A DNA stretch of 64,000 bases from Bryocella elongata (lineage in GTDB: Bacteria > Acidobacteriota > Terriglobia > Terriglobales > Acidobacteriaceae). The notes beneath the pieces are model-generated. The model saw nothing but the letters and a program-made list of their open reading frames with translations. It was not told where the DNA came from and searched no databases. How positions within the stretch are numbered: the first letter of the stretch is position 1; each line of letters begins with the position of its first letter. Of this stretch, positions 45,681 to 55,394 are shown piece after piece. The position numbers and the translations under genes were made by a program. The stretch is taken from contig NZ_FNVA01000004.1 in the NCBI RefSeq assembly GCF_900108185.1, positions 186,001-250,000 of the forward strand, given 5' to 3'.

Positions 45681-47015
45681 TCAGAAGTGGGCGACAGGCC
45701 CCGGCCATTGCTCGGCGAGAGCGCGATAGCGGGCCCAGGCGGCGTCAAGCTGTTGAAGCTCAGCGGGCGTGGAGCGTGGGGCCGGAGCGGCGAGGTACTG
45801 CTCGACGCGGTGTGCGCCCTGGGTGTAGGCGAGGCCGTAGCTGCGGTATTCGTTGAGGTAGAGGAGCGTCTGTTCGGCGTGGGCCATGAGCATCTCGTCG
45901 GCGAAGGCATCTTCGGCGCGGACGAACTCGAGTTCGCCGTCGAGGTAGGCTTTGGCGATGGCTGGCTGCGCCGTGTCGAGACGGCGGACGAGGTTGTTGA
46001 TGTGCACGTGGGCCGCAGCGTTGGCGGAGGGAAGGCCGGCGGCAGGAAAGAGGACGTCGCGTTCGACGGCGATGCGCTGGTCTTCGCTCATCGCGAGCCG
46101 AGGCGCGGCTGCGGCTGCGGCTTCGGACCAGAAGCCCTGCGGAGAGAAGGTGAGCTGGAGCTCGGCTTCGGCGCGATGGTCGTGCTGCACGAGCGCCTGG
46201 TCGCGCAGGAGATTGAAGACATGATGGCCGGGGTAGCCTTCGTGGCAGCCGAGCTCAAGGGCGTCATCGACGGTGAGCGCGAGGTCCATGTTGAGGAAGA
46301 GCGTGCTGTGCCCGTTGCCCAGGTACTGGCTGAAGGCTGCCCAGGGCTTGTCGCGCACGGGCGTGATGGTGATAGTCTCGCCTGCTGGCAGAGAGATGTG
46401 CTGCAACGTTGCGGTGCGGCAGACGTCGAGTGCCTTTTGCAGCACGGCGATGGTGCGGTCGCGTGGGATGAGGAAGCGCTCGTTCCATGCGTCGTAACGC
46501 TGGGCGAGAGTGCCTTTGCGTGGTGCTTCCGGGAGACGTGCGAGCTGGTCTGCGATCTCGTGCCGAAGTGCGACGCGTTCTTCTGCGGAGGTATCTGACT
46601 GGCGGGTCACACCAAAGAGCGCGACGGCCTCCTGGTCGAAGGGAAGGACGTGGCCGCGAAGCATGGCGGTGCGGGCGCGGATGGAGTTAATTTGCTGGCG
46701 AAGGGCTGTTGCGCTATCGGGGTTGAGGTTCTTCGCTCGCGCGAGCCTTTCGAGTGCTGCGGTGGTGCCTTGATCGATGGCGTCGTAGGAGATGTAGTCG
46801 CGATGGCCCCGTTCGATCCATGCGATGGGCGCGGCTGAGAAGTCCAGTGAGTCGGGGTCGCGTTCGCCGAGTGCCAGGGCGAGGTGGACGTAGTTGTCCG
46901 GTACTGATTCATGAGAGAGCTTGCCGCAGCCCAGAAGGCCGAAGGCGATGAGGACTAGCGAGAGACTGCGCGGCATACGGCGAGGTGCGGCTTTGTATCG
47001 AGGGGCTGCGCGCAT
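45681..47015 (-). CDS. DUF885 family lipoprotein, probable metallopeptidase
   Basis: A 444-aa lipoprotein with lipobox AFGLLGC. The DUF885 motif is ELGCHEGYPGHHVFN (about residues 250-264), whose two His flanking HEGYPGHH, with a later Glu, form a presumed zinc site. The rest is helical (e.g. DALELGCHEG, AMSEDQRIAVERDVLFPAAGL). DUF885 relatives are thought to be carboxypeptidase-like. Start candidates are 47030 (GTG), 47015 and 46976; the last gives the shortest signal peptide. It lies downstream of the ABC permease operon on the same strand, 159 bp away with a repeat in the gap. Confidence 0.78.
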   Translation of the reverse strand: MRAAPRYKAAPRRMPRSLSLVLIAFGLLGCGKLSHESVPDNYVHLALALGERDPDSLDFSAAPIAWIERGHRDYISYDAIDQGTTAALERLARAKNLNPDSATALRQQINSIRARTAMLRGHVLPFDQEAVALFGVTRQSDTSAEERVALRHEIADQLARLPEAPRKGTLAQRYDAWNERFLIPRDRTIAVLQKALDVCRTATLQHISLPAGETITITPVRDKPWAAFSQYLGNGHSTLFLNMDLALTVDDALELGCHEGYPGHHVFNLLRDQALVQHDHRAEAELQLTFSPQGFWSEAAAAAAPRLAMSEDQRIAVERDVLFPAAGLPSANAAAHVHINNLVRRLDTAQPAIAKAYLDGELEFVRAEDAFADEMLMAHAEQTLLYLNEYRSYGLAYTQGAHRVEQYLAAPAPRSTPAELQQLDAAWARYRALAEQWPGPVAHF

Positions 47016-47088
47016 GGGTCCATTGTTCACTACGTGGGGTTCGCGGCTGAAATGGTCCAGCTCATTGCCGGGACTGGTAGGGTGCCAG

Positions 47089-47143
47089 GTCCTTCGACTT
47101 CGCAGATCACAGCCTTGCTGTAATCTGCTTCGCTCAGGATGAC
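47089..47143. repeat. Dispersed repeat, CCTTCGACT...CGCTCAGGATGAC copy
   Basis: Same ends as the copies at 30301 and 30421. Its centre is a distinct imperfect hairpin, CAGATCACAGC against GCTGTAATCTG around CTT. It lies between the third ABC permease and the DUF885 gene. Confidence 0.65.
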
Positions 47144-47174
47144 GGATTGTGGGAATGGCTCCTGCTTCGCGTGC

Positions 47175-48656
47175 TTACTCGTAGCGCAGCGAGGTCATGG
47201 GGCTTACGCGGGAGGCCTGTTGTGCGGGGTAGTAGCCGAAGGCGATGCCGATGGCTGCGGAGACCGTGAAGGCGAGGATCACGGAGAGCAGCGAGACGTT
47301 GACGGACCAGCCGCTGTAGCGCGCGGTGGCGAAGGATGCGACGACTCCGACGGCGACACCGAGGATGCCACCGCTGAGGCTGAGGTAGAGGGCTTCGAAG
47401 AGGAACTGGCGCATGACGTCGGAGCTTTCAGCACCCACCGCGCGGCGGATGCCGATTTCTCTTGTGCGCTCGGTGACGGCGAGCAGCATGACGTTCATAA
47501 TGCCGATGCCACCGACGATCAGTGAGACGGTGGCGATGGAGGCGAGCAGCACCGCCATGGTGCGGCTGGCGTGTTCGAGGGTCTTGCTGAGCTGCTCCAG
47601 CGTGACGTGATCGAGGTTGGCGGCGTTGCCCATCATGGCGCGGGAGATGTCCGTGCGCATGCCGCCGTGCGCGATGGCGTGGCGCGCCTGGCTGACGACG
47701 GTGAAGTCGTCGGGCACGCTGGCGGCGAGATGGTGTCGCGTGCGCAGCAACGCGGTGACGTCTTTGGTGACGCGGACGACGTCGCCCGCGGACTCGGTGG
47801 AGAGCGTGATGCTGTCGAGGTTGCTGCGGCCCATGAGCTGCTGCATGGTCTTGACGGGGATGTAGGCTGCGTCGAACTGGCCGTCACCGGACGCTGAAGG
47901 AACCATCCAGCTACCGCTGGCGACGACGCCGATGACCTTGAAGGAAACATCGTGCAGCGTGACCATCTGGCCGACGGGATCCTTCGTGCCGAAGATGTGT
48001 TCCGCTGCCACGCTGCCGAGGACGATGACGCGATCGGCGCGCGAGTTCTCCGCGTCGGTGAAGAAGCGGCCGTGGGTCAGGATCCAGGCACGGCGGATCC
48101 TGATCAGCGAGACCTCTTCGCCACGCAGCAGGGTGAGCCAGCTGCTGTCGCCGAATGCGATGTTGGCGTTGTCATGCATGCCGCCGGAGACGGTCTGCAC
48201 GCCGTGCACGGCGGCGACGGCGGCTGCATCGTCGAGGGTCAGCGTGGTGGCGCCACCGAGGCCGCCCCGGCTGTCAGGACCGGTCTCTAGGGACTGGATG
48301 GGATTGTCCTGCGGCTTGGACTGAATGCGGCGGGACGTGATCGGCGTGCCGGGGTGGAAGACACCGTCGTGGAGTTGTGGATGTTGTGTCTGCGGTGACC
48401 AGGCGGCGGGCTCTTCGGCCTCGCCCTGGCTGGTCCACTGCTGCGGCATCTTGTAGTTGCCACTGTTGACCTGGATGACGTTCATGCCCGCAGCACGGAC
48501 CTGCGCGCGGATGGAGCTCTGTGCGCCGCTGCCGACTGCGATCATCACCACGACCGTGCCGACGCCGATCATCATGCCGACGGTGGTGAGGATGGTCTGC
48601 AGGCGATTGCGCCGCAGCGAGCGGATGGCGATGGCAGAGCTCTTGCGCAGCGACAC
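47175..48656 (-). CDS. MacB-type ABC transporter permease 3
   Basis: A 493-aa FtsX-like permease. First helix after the basic start SLRKSSAIAIRSLRRNRLQ (TILTTVGMMIGVGTVVVMIAVGSG), then a large periplasmic domain of about 300 residues, then three C-terminal helices of the FtsX domain, beginning [43 protein letters not shown]. The conserved loop [15 protein letters not shown] contacts the ATPase. Its periplasmic part, with long insert (residues about 80-180), is more like permease 1 than permease 2. Last of three permeases, ten bases after permease 2. Confidence 0.9.
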   Translation of the reverse strand: MSLRKSSAIAIRSLRRNRLQTILTTVGMMIGVGTVVVMIAVGSGAQSSIRAQVRAAGMNVIQVNSGNYKMPQQWTSQGEAEEPAAWSPQTQHPQLHDGVFHPGTPITSRRIQSKPQDNPIQSLETGPDSRGGLGGATTLTLDDAAAVAAVHGVQTVSGGMHDNANIAFGDSSWLTLLRGEEVSLIRIRRAWILTHGRFFTDAENSRADRVIVLGSVAAEHIFGTKDPVGQMVTLHDVSFKVIGVVASGSWMVPSASGDGQFDAAYIPVKTMQQLMGRSNLDSITLSTESAGDVVRVTKDVTALLRTRHHLAASVPDDFTVVSQARHAIAHGGMRTDISRAMMGNAANLDHVTLEQLSKTLEHASRTMAVLLASIATVSLIVGGIGIMNVMLLAVTERTREIGIRRAVGAESSDVMRQFLFEALYLSLSGGILGVAVGVVASFATARYSGWSVNVSLLSVILAFTVSAAIGIAFGYYPAQQASRVSPMTSLRYE

Positions 48657-48666
48657 GATCGGCTCT

Positions 48667-50022
48667 CTACTCGAAGCGCAGGGCGTCGATGGGGTTGAGC
48701 TTCGAGGCGCGGCGGGCGGGATAGAAGCCGAAGAAGACTCCGGTGGCCGCAGCTACACCGAACGACAGCGCGACCGCGTTCAGCGAGACATCCGCGGGCC
48801 ACTGCATCACCTTGGTGACGAGGAGCGAGACGAGGAAGCCGAGCAGAATCCCGCAGGCTCCGCCCACGATGCCGAGTGTGACGGCTTCGACGAGGAACTG
48901 CATGAGGACGTCGCGCGACCTCGCTCCCACGGCGCGGCGGATGCCGATCTCGCGGGTGCGCTCGGTGACGCTCATCAGCATGATGTTCATAATGCCGATG
49001 CCGCCGACGATGAGCGAGATGGTGGCGATGGCCGCGAGGAGTGCGGTCATGGTCTGGCCGGCGCGGCTGAGGGTGCCGGACATCTCCTGCAGGTTGACCT
49101 GGTCCATCTGGGGCATGTTGGCGAGGATGAAGGCGGCGACGGAGGTATTGAGGCCCTTGGTGAGGGCTTCGGATGCCTGGGTCTTGACGGTGAAGTCGTC
49201 GGGGACGCCGCCGCCTGCTCCGGAGCCTTGCAGACCGCCGAGGCCGAGGCTTCCGGCGGCGGAGGTCTGTTGGTGGGTATGGCTATGGCGCTCGCGCAGC
49301 AACGGCACGATGTCGAGGGCGATCTGCGAGGCGTCGCCGGCCTGGGCGGCAGCGACGGTGACCTGGTTGAGCGATTCGACGTTGAGAAGCTTCTGCAGCG
49401 CGGTGTAAGGGACGACGACCATGGCGGCCTGGTCTTCATCGTTGGAGGAGAAGAAGCCCTTCACGGTGAAGGTGGTTCCGTGGATCTCGATCTGCTTGCC
49501 GACGGGATTCTCGTCGGGGAAGAGCTGATCGCGGAGCGCGGAGCCGATGACCGCTACGTTCTCCGCATTGTCGACGGCGGAGCTCTTGAAGAAGCGGCCC
49601 TTCTCCATGTCCCAGTCGTACATCTTGTAGTAGTCGGCGTCGACGCCGTAGACCTGGGTGAACTGCTTGTCGGAGCTGGTGTTGACCCAGGTGCGGGCGC
49701 GAACCAGCGGCGAAGCGTAGGCGACGCCAGGCATGGCGCGGATGGCGTCGGCGTCGCCGGGTGTGAGTGTGTTGGCCGAGCCAAGGCCACTGGCGATCTT
49801 CAGCTCTTCGCCGCCACGGGTGTAATTGCCGGCGCGCACGAAGAGCAGCGTGGTGCCGGCGGAGCGAACCTCATTGGAGACGTTGCCCTGGGCCCCGGTG
49901 CCCAGCGCGAACATGGTGAGCACGGCGGCGACGCCGATCATCATGCCGAGCATGGCGAGGCCGGTGCGCAGCTTGTTCTTTCGGAGGGAAGCGATTGCGA
50001 TCTTGAGACTCTTGCGCAGCAT
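48667..50022 (-). CDS. MacB-type ABC transporter permease 2
   Basis: A 451-aa FtsX-like permease with the MacB periplasmic core domain. Residues 18-40 form helix I (TGLAMLGMMIGVAAVLTMFALGTG), and the C-terminal FtsX unit starts at [43 protein letters not shown]. It lacks the long insert present in permeases 1 and 3 but has a Gly-rich segment (LGGLQGSGAGGGVPDD). Its ATG directly abuts the stop of permease 1. Confidence 0.9.
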   Translation of the reverse strand: MLRKSLKIAIASLRKNKLRTGLAMLGMMIGVAAVLTMFALGTGAQGNVSNEVRSAGTTLLFVRAGNYTRGGEELKIASGLGSANTLTPGDADAIRAMPGVAYASPLVRARTWVNTSSDKQFTQVYGVDADYYKMYDWDMEKGRFFKSSAVDNAENVAVIGSALRDQLFPDENPVGKQIEIHGTTFTVKGFFSSNDEDQAAMVVVPYTALQKLLNVESLNQVTVAAAQAGDASQIALDIVPLLRERHSHTHQQTSAAGSLGLGGLQGSGAGGGVPDDFTVKTQASEALTKGLNTSVAAFILANMPQMDQVNLQEMSGTLSRAGQTMTALLAAIATISLIVGGIGIMNIMLMSVTERTREIGIRRAVGARSRDVLMQFLVEAVTLGIVGGACGILLGFLVSLLVTKVMQWPADVSLNAVALSFGVAAATGVFFGFYPARRASKLNPIDALRFE

Positions 50023-51555
50023 CTACTCGTACCTCAGCGAAGCCAGGGGCGGCACGCGGGAAGCCTCGCGTGCGGGGTAGTAGCCAAAGAAGATGCCGAC
50101 AGCGGTCGAGATGCCGAAGGCGATGGCGATGGCGGCGAAGGGAACGTCCGCGGACCAGTGTGCGAGATGCGAGATGACGAGCGCGGCCGCGACGCCGATG
50201 AAGACGCCGAGGAGGCCACCGGCGATGGAAAGCACGACCGACTCCATGAGGAACTGGGCCATGACCTCGCGCTCTTCGGCGCCCACGGCGCGGCGGATGC
50301 CGATCTCGCGGGTGCGCTCGGTGACAGAGAGCAGCATGATGTTCATGATGCCGATGCCGCCGACGATGAGCGAGACGGTGGCGATGCAGACGAGGAGCAT
50401 GGTCATGGTGCGGCTGGAGCGATCGAGCGACTTGCCGAGTTGATCAAGCGTGACCTTCTCGAGGCCGGCGATGTTGCCGGTGACGGCGTGTGCGACCTCA
50501 GGCCGCATGCTGCCCTTGGTGAGCGCCTTGCTGGCCTGCGTGGAGACAGTGAAGTCGTCCGGTGAGTTGCCGCCGATGTTGTGCCGCTGGCGCAGCAGTG
50601 TGGTGACGATCTTCGAGACGCGCGTCACGTCGCCGGTGGAGACGGTGGTGACGGTGATGTCGTTCAGCTTGGAGAGGTTGAGCATCGACTGCATCGTCGT
50701 AACGGGGATGTAGACGGCGTCGAACTGATCGTCGCCGGCGTCGGGCGTCTGCAGCCAGCTGGAGCTGCCGATGACGCCGACGACCTTAAAGGGCTGCTTC
50801 CAGATGGTGATGGTCTTCCCGACGGGGTTTGCGTCACCGAAGAGTTGCTGAGCGACGATGACGCCGAGGACGACGACCTGCTCATGCTTGCGCTCTTCGC
50901 TGGCAGAGAAGTAGCGGCCGTGCGGGAAGGTCCAGGCGCGGCGGATCTCGGGGGTGACGGTGTCATCGCCATGAACGCGGGTGAACCAGCGCTTGTTGTC
51001 GGAGTTCATGACATGCACGTTCTCGTGGATGCCTTCGGAGACGTACTGCACGCCGGATATCTTGCGGATCTCGTTTGCGTCAGCGATGGTGAGCGTGGCT
51101 GCGGCGCCGAGGCCGGCTTCGGAGTCACCCAGCCGCTGGCGCGCGGTGGGATGATCGTGCACGGCGAAGGGATCGTCTTCGGGATGGAAGAGGACGGTGT
51201 GCAGGCGCGATGCCGTTGGCATCGCATAGTGGATGCGCGGCAGGCTGAAGTCGTCGCCGAGTGTCGGCTGCGGCGATTGCAATTTGCCCATCTCGATGGC
51301 GTCCGGTGGTGGGGCTTCGCGCTGGGCCTGGTAGTTGCCGGCGGTGATGATGAGCATGTTCATGCCGGCGGCGCGGACCTGGTCCTGGATGGCGCGTTGC
51401 GCGCCGGTGCCGAGGGCCATCATGGCGAGCACCGTCGCCACGCCGATGGCCATGCCGGTCATGGTCAGCGCAGACTGCAGCTTGTTGCGTCGGAGCGAGC
51501 GGCTGGCGATGTGCCAGGTCTTGTTTATTTGGCTCACGCGGGCGAGGCGGCTCAC
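50023..51555 (-). CDS. MacB-type ABC transporter permease 1
   Basis: A 510-aa FtsX-like permease. Helix I is [25 protein letters not shown]. The periplasmic domain (about residues 45-385) contains an unusual His-rich insert ([20 protein letters not shown]), then the FtsX unit ([43 protein letters not shown]). Its start overlaps the ATPase end by 4 bp, so ATPase and permease are cotranslated. With its two paralogues downstream, it shares one ATPase. Confidence 0.9.
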   Translation of the reverse strand: MSRLARVSQINKTWHIASRSLRRNKLQSALTMTGMAIGVATVLAMMALGTGAQRAIQDQVRAAGMNMLIITAGNYQAQREAPPPDAIEMGKLQSPQPTLGDDFSLPRIHYAMPTASRLHTVLFHPEDDPFAVHDHPTARQRLGDSEAGLGAAATLTIADANEIRKISGVQYVSEGIHENVHVMNSDNKRWFTRVHGDDTVTPEIRRAWTFPHGRYFSASEERKHEQVVVLGVIVAQQLFGDANPVGKTITIWKQPFKVVGVIGSSSWLQTPDAGDDQFDAVYIPVTTMQSMLNLSKLNDITVTTVSTGDVTRVSKIVTTLLRQRHNIGGNSPDDFTVSTQASKALTKGSMRPEVAHAVTGNIAGLEKVTLDQLGKSLDRSSRTMTMLLVCIATVSLIVGGIGIMNIMLLSVTERTREIGIRRAVGAEEREVMAQFLMESVVLSIAGGLLGVFIGVAAALVISHLAHWSADVPFAAIAIAFGISTAVGIFFGYYPAREASRVPPLASLRYE

Positions 51556-52304
51556 GAGAGTTCCTCGACCACGACCGTGACCTCGGTCTCGACCGTGTAG
51601 GTGGCTTTCTGGGTGTTCTGCACATCGGAGACGATGAGGCCGTCCTTGAAGCTGACGATGCGCGAGCCGTACTCGGCGACGTCCATCTCATGCGTGATGA
51701 GGACGATGGTGATGCCGCGCTCGCGCTGGAGCTTCTGGAAGATGTCCATGACCTCGAGGCTGGTCTTGCTGTCGAGGTTGCCGGTGGGTTCGTCGGCGAG
51801 GAGGATGGAGGGGTTATTGAGCAGGGCGCGGGCGATGGCGACGCGCTGCTGCTGGCCACCGGAGAGTTGGTTGGTGTGGTGCTCCCAGCGGCTCTCGAGT
51901 CCGACGGCGGCGAGGGCATCCATGGCGCGCTTGCGGCGCTCGGAGGCGGAGAGATTTTCCTTGCCGTAGAGCAGAGGCAGTTCGACGTTCTCGAGCGCCG
52001 AGGTGCGGGTGAGGAGGTTGAAGCCCTGGAAGACGAAGCCGATCTGCTTGTTGCGCACGGCGGAGAGTTCGTCGTCGCTGAGCTTGGAGACTTCCTTGCC
52101 GTCGAGGAGATACTGGCCGCTGGTGGGTGCGTCGAGGCAGCCGAGGATGTGCATCAGCGTGCTCTTGCCGGAGCCTGAAGGACCGATGACCGAGACGAAC
52201 TCACCCTTGTGCACATCCAGCGAGACGGAACGAAGGGCCTGCACCTGGTGCTCGCCGAGCTGATAGGTCTTGACGAGATTGCGAACTGAGATGACCGGTT
52301 CCAT
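51552..52304 (-). CDS. ABC transporter ATP-binding protein (MacB/LolD-like)
   Basis: A 250-aa ATPase. Walker [12 protein letters not shown] (about residues 41-51), Q-loop [13 protein letters not shown] signature [34 protein letters not shown] (signature plus Walker B), and H-loop [13 protein letters not shown]. The C-terminal 20 residues are extra. It starts the operon that continues with three permeases. No membrane fusion protein or TolC-type gene is nearby, which a complete MacAB-TolC pump would need. Substrate (peptide, macrolide, lipoprotein) is not deducible. Confidence 0.94.
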   Translation of the reverse strand: MEPVISVRNLVKTYQLGEHQVQALRSVSLDVHKGEFVSVIGPSGSGKSTLMHILGCLDAPTSGQYLLDGKEVSKLSDDELSAVRNKQIGFVFQGFNLLTRTSALENVELPLLYGKENLSASERRKRAMDALAAVGLESRWEHHTNQLSGGQQQRVAIARALLNNPSILLADEPTGNLDSKTSLEVMDIFQKLQRERGITIVLITHEMDVAEYGSRIVSFKDGLIVSDVQNTQKATYTVETEVTVVVEELS

Positions 52305-52436
52305 CCAACGTTTCTCCAGAGAACGACGACTAGTGGGTACGACTGCTAGAGGGTTTTGGGGAGACTCGCAGCGGAGCCTTGTAGTGTTCTGACGAGGCAG
52401 CCGCGGCGCGAGGTTTCACGCCGCGGCAGCTTCGGT

Positions 52437-54167
52437 TTACTTCGCGTGCGTCTTGGGCTTGGGAGCCGTGGTGGTGGTCTGCGAGTACTCGTAGATGGCT
52501 GCAGCGACGAGCTTCTCCGCACCGGCCATGCCGTTATCCCAGCGTGAGCCTTCAACGGCGAAGTACTCGTTGGCTGCGTGAGCGCGACCGCCCTGTCCGC
52601 CACGAGCGCCCATGCCCATGGGGATGGACACCGAGCCGACCTTCTGGCCCACTTCGCCATCGGAGAAGAGGTAGCTCGGCCAGTAGCCGCCGGTGGCTTC
52701 CGCCTGTGCGACGCCCAGGGGAGCGAGCTCGCCGCCGAGCTTCTCGAAGTACTCGGAGGAGTTGTCAGCCGCCATGAAGGGGTTGTCGCCGCTGGCCTTG
52801 AGGCCAAGCAGTTCGGCCGCCTTGCGATGAGCGACGGAGATATCCGCTGTGGGCGAGGATCCGCGCGACCAGGGCACGTCGCCGATCAGCTTGATGTCGA
52901 CGTCCTTGTAGCCGTTCTTGTCGAGCTGCGCGCGCAGCTTGCGGATGAGGTCCGGGCCGTCCATCTTGGGCACGTAGCGGAAGTTGTGCTTCGAGGTGAT
53001 CTTGTTGGGGAGGATCGCGCCTGCTCCACCGGCGTACATGTTGCCGCCCCAGATGCCGTCGAGGTTGAAGCTGGTGCCGAAGCGGCCATCCTTGAGGACC
53101 TCGACCGGGTCGTCGGACATGTAGCGTGCGACGCCCTGGTTCTTCGCCATCTTGACGAGGTCGGTCTTGGCGGCGCGATCCTTGAGCTGCTGCATCTGCT
53201 CGGGGGTGGGGTACTCGCGGTTGTCGTTGAAGCCATCGATGAGGGGCGTATTGCCGTCGGGCGAGGTCAACGAGGCGAGCATGTGGATGTGACGCCATGC
53301 CGGGCTGTCGGTGGTGCGCTTCATCACGCCATGGACGTCGGAGACGGTCGGGCCGCGTCCCCACTTGAGGCCGCTGGTGGTGAGCTCGACGTAGACGCAA
53401 CCTTCAGACGGGCCACCGGCGTAGAGCGCGTCGGCTTCGGAAAGGAGGTCGGAGTGGTCCTTGATGAACTTGCGCAGGCCAATGTCCATGCGCTCTTCGT
53501 CGCCTTCGGCGACGAAGATGAGGTTTACGGGGAGCTTGCCGTTGACGGCCTTGTAGGCCATGAGGGCGTTGAGCTGCGCCATCTCCGGTCCCTTGGAGTT
53601 GACGGCGCCGCGACCCACGAGAACGCGTGGGATGTCGGGTACGCCGGCAGCTGCGCCGGGAATGATGTTGCCCTCGAACGGAGGCTGGACCCAGGCGTCG
53701 GGCTGCGTGACGGGCATCGTGTCGTACTGCCAGTAGATGGCGACGGTCTTGGGCGCGCCTTCATCGCACTTGGCGTAGACGACGGGATTGCCGGGGGAAC
53801 CATACTCGGTGATGCCGACGTCGTAGACGCGGGTGGTCTGGCAGCCGAGCTTGTCGAAGAAGCCCTTGACCATCTCGGCGGACTCGGGAATGCCTTCGCC
53901 GCTGTTGGAGATGCTGGGCTGCTGGATCCACTTCTGGAGGTTCTCGACGTGATCGTCGATATGGGCGTCGATGTAGTCGAAGACCTTCTTGAGTTCGGGA
54001 GGAGCGGAGCTCTCGACCGGTGCGACGCCATTGGTGCCGTTCGGATTGATGTGAAGCGCCGGCTTGGTCTTCTTAGCCTGGCTGCTGGCTGCCTTGTCAC
54101 CGCTCTTGCAACCCAGCGGAAGCAGGATAAGCCCTGTCATGAAACATGCTGCCCAACGTGCGTGCAT
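52437..54167 (-). CDS. M20 family metallohydrolase-like lipoprotein, divergent metal site
   Basis: A 576-aa lipoprotein. GAAGG before the ATG at 54167 fixes the start; lipobox LPLGC places the lipid on Cys near residue 20. M20 fold blocks are present (WIQQPSISNSGEGIPESAEM, IYWQYDTMPVTQPDAWVQPPFEG, VGRGAVNSKGPEMAQL, FVAEGDEERMD, HAANEYFAVEGSRWDNG). Compared with typical M20 enzymes the first ligand His is Gln (WQYD instead of HYD) and the bridging Asp is Asn (RGAVNSKG instead of DDKG). I recall a subfamily with similar RGxxNxKGP and xMYDVMPV, so this may be a distinct but real hydrolase class. Peptide hydrolysis is unproven. Confidence 0.8.
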   Translation of the reverse strand: MHARWAACFMTGLILLPLGCKSGDKAASSQAKKTKPALHINPNGTNGVAPVESSAPPELKKVFDYIDAHIDDHVENLQKWIQQPSISNSGEGIPESAEMVKGFFDKLGCQTTRVYDVGITEYGSPGNPVVYAKCDEGAPKTVAIYWQYDTMPVTQPDAWVQPPFEGNIIPGAAAGVPDIPRVLVGRGAVNSKGPEMAQLNALMAYKAVNGKLPVNLIFVAEGDEERMDIGLRKFIKDHSDLLSEADALYAGGPSEGCVYVELTTSGLKWGRGPTVSDVHGVMKRTTDSPAWRHIHMLASLTSPDGNTPLIDGFNDNREYPTPEQMQQLKDRAAKTDLVKMAKNQGVARYMSDDPVEVLKDGRFGTSFNLDGIWGGNMYAGGAGAILPNKITSKHNFRYVPKMDGPDLIRKLRAQLDKNGYKDVDIKLIGDVPWSRGSSPTADISVAHRKAAELLGLKASGDNPFMAADNSSEYFEKLGGELAPLGVAQAEATGGYWPSYLFSDGEVGQKVGSVSIPMGMGARGGQGGRAHAANEYFAVEGSRWDNGMAGAEKLVAAAIYEYSQTTTTAPKPKTHAK

Positions 54168-54514
54168 CGTAACCTTCCGTCGCTTGATGTTGTGGCAAGA
54201 CAGCACGCCCCGACGGCGGGGACCCTGCGGTGGAGGGCTTCCTCTGGCGTTGGCGTCGCTGCGATTGCGCAGCACGCGACGGCGTCAGGACCGCATGGAA
54301 GGTCAGGGGCGTTGTCTTACGGTGTGAGAAAACGTATATCACTCCTGATACATCAGGTGCCGAAAAATCAATTCTCTTTATGGGCCGGATCACCAGTTTC
54401 TATCGGCTGGACCTCATAAATAATTTTTATGGGCTCGATTCGCCGCTGCGTCCCAAGCTGGCGAATAGGCGACGTGGACTCTATGCTGGTGATATCCCAA
54501 AGCTGTGGAGTGCT
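54168..54514. other. Spacer between M20 and copper genes
   Basis: A 347-bp divergent gap. The right part (about 54310-54440) is AT-rich, containing GTGAGAAAACGTATATCACTCC-like sequence and TAAATAATTTTTATGG, and must hold the promoter for the plus-strand copper genes. No gene is supported; the frame of the downstream gene stays open through it but without a start signal. Confidence 0.4.
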
Positions 54515-55348
54515 ATGCGTCTGGCTGGACTTGTCGTGCTGCTGTTGCTTGCCGTCCCCGCAATTCTTGCTCAGGGTCAGGAGATTCACGGTGTCTTTGC
54601 CCTGCAGGGGCAGAAGCCGATGACGGACGCTCACCTGCGGGCGACGCCCGTCGCCGGGCAGCCGTTGGGGCGCAGGCTGGATTTCTGGATGACGGAGCCG
54701 GGTAAGAGCGACGCGATCCGGACGTATCAGACCGAGATGACGAAGAAGCTGCACGTCGTCATGGTGAGCTCGGACTTCAAGACCTTTCTGCATGAGCATC
54801 CGACGCTTGGGCCGGACGGGCATCTTCGGATGACCGAGGCGTTTCCCCATCCCGGCACCTGGTATGTGTATGCGGATGGCCTGCCGAAGGACCTCAATCA
54901 CCAGGTGTTTCGCTTCGATCTTGAGGTAGGCAGCCCGGGATCGATGCAGCGGGTGCTGCCGAAGACCGGCATGGGCGTTCAGGTGGGGCCGTACGAGGTC
55001 GACCTGAGTTCGGTGCGATTGCACTCCGGCATGATGAGCATGCTGGACGTCTCAATCCTGAAGGACGGCAAGCCGGCGACGGATCTGCATCCGTACCTGG
55101 GATCGCCGGCGCATGCGGTGTTTCTCAACGCGAGCGATCTTTCCTACGTGCACGTTCATCCGATGTCGATGGATCAGATGTCGATGGACATGAGCAAGGA
55201 CCCGCCACCGATGCCGGAGAACGGGCCATCGCCTTCGGACATGATGCTGCACATCGCTCTTCGCGAGGCGGGTACCTACAAGCTCTGGTTGCAGTTCCGC
55301 GGGGGCACGCAGCTGTACGTTGCGGAGTTCACCATCACCGCGATCTAG
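54515..55348 (+). CDS. Secreted Met/His-rich metal-binding protein
   Basis: A 277-aa protein with signal peptide MRLAGLVVLLLLAVPAILA. Two beta-rich units are visible, one around KKLHVVMVSSDFKTFLHEHPTLGPDGHLRMTEAFPHPGTWYVYADG and the other near MMSMLDVSILKDGKPATDLHPYLGSPAHAVFLNASDLSYVHVHP. The C-terminal part is rich in Met and His (MSMDQMSMDMSKDPPPMP), as in periplasmic copper chaperones. GGAG lies four bases before the ATG at 54515. Followed by CopC and CopD genes, so copper handling is likely. Family name not recognised. Confidence 0.75.
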   Translation: MRLAGLVVLLLLAVPAILAQGQEIHGVFALQGQKPMTDAHLRATPVAGQPLGRRLDFWMTEPGKSDAIRTYQTEMTKKLHVVMVSSDFKTFLHEHPTLGPDGHLRMTEAFPHPGTWYVYADGLPKDLNHQVFRFDLEVGSPGSMQRVLPKTGMGVQVGPYEVDLSSVRLHSGMMSMLDVSILKDGKPATDLHPYLGSPAHAVFLNASDLSYVHVHPMSMDQMSMDMSKDPPPMPENGPSPSDMMLHIALREAGTYKLWLQFRGGTQLYVAEFTITAI

Positions 55349-55394
55349 TCCTGGATGTTCACGTCTGACCTACGAATTTCACGAAGGAAATCGC

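Noticed and set aside
48457-50565. A 702-codon plus-strand frame over the ABC permeases
   Set aside because: Antisense to two clear FtsX permeases and composed of low-complexity Gly/Glu/His; no start signal.
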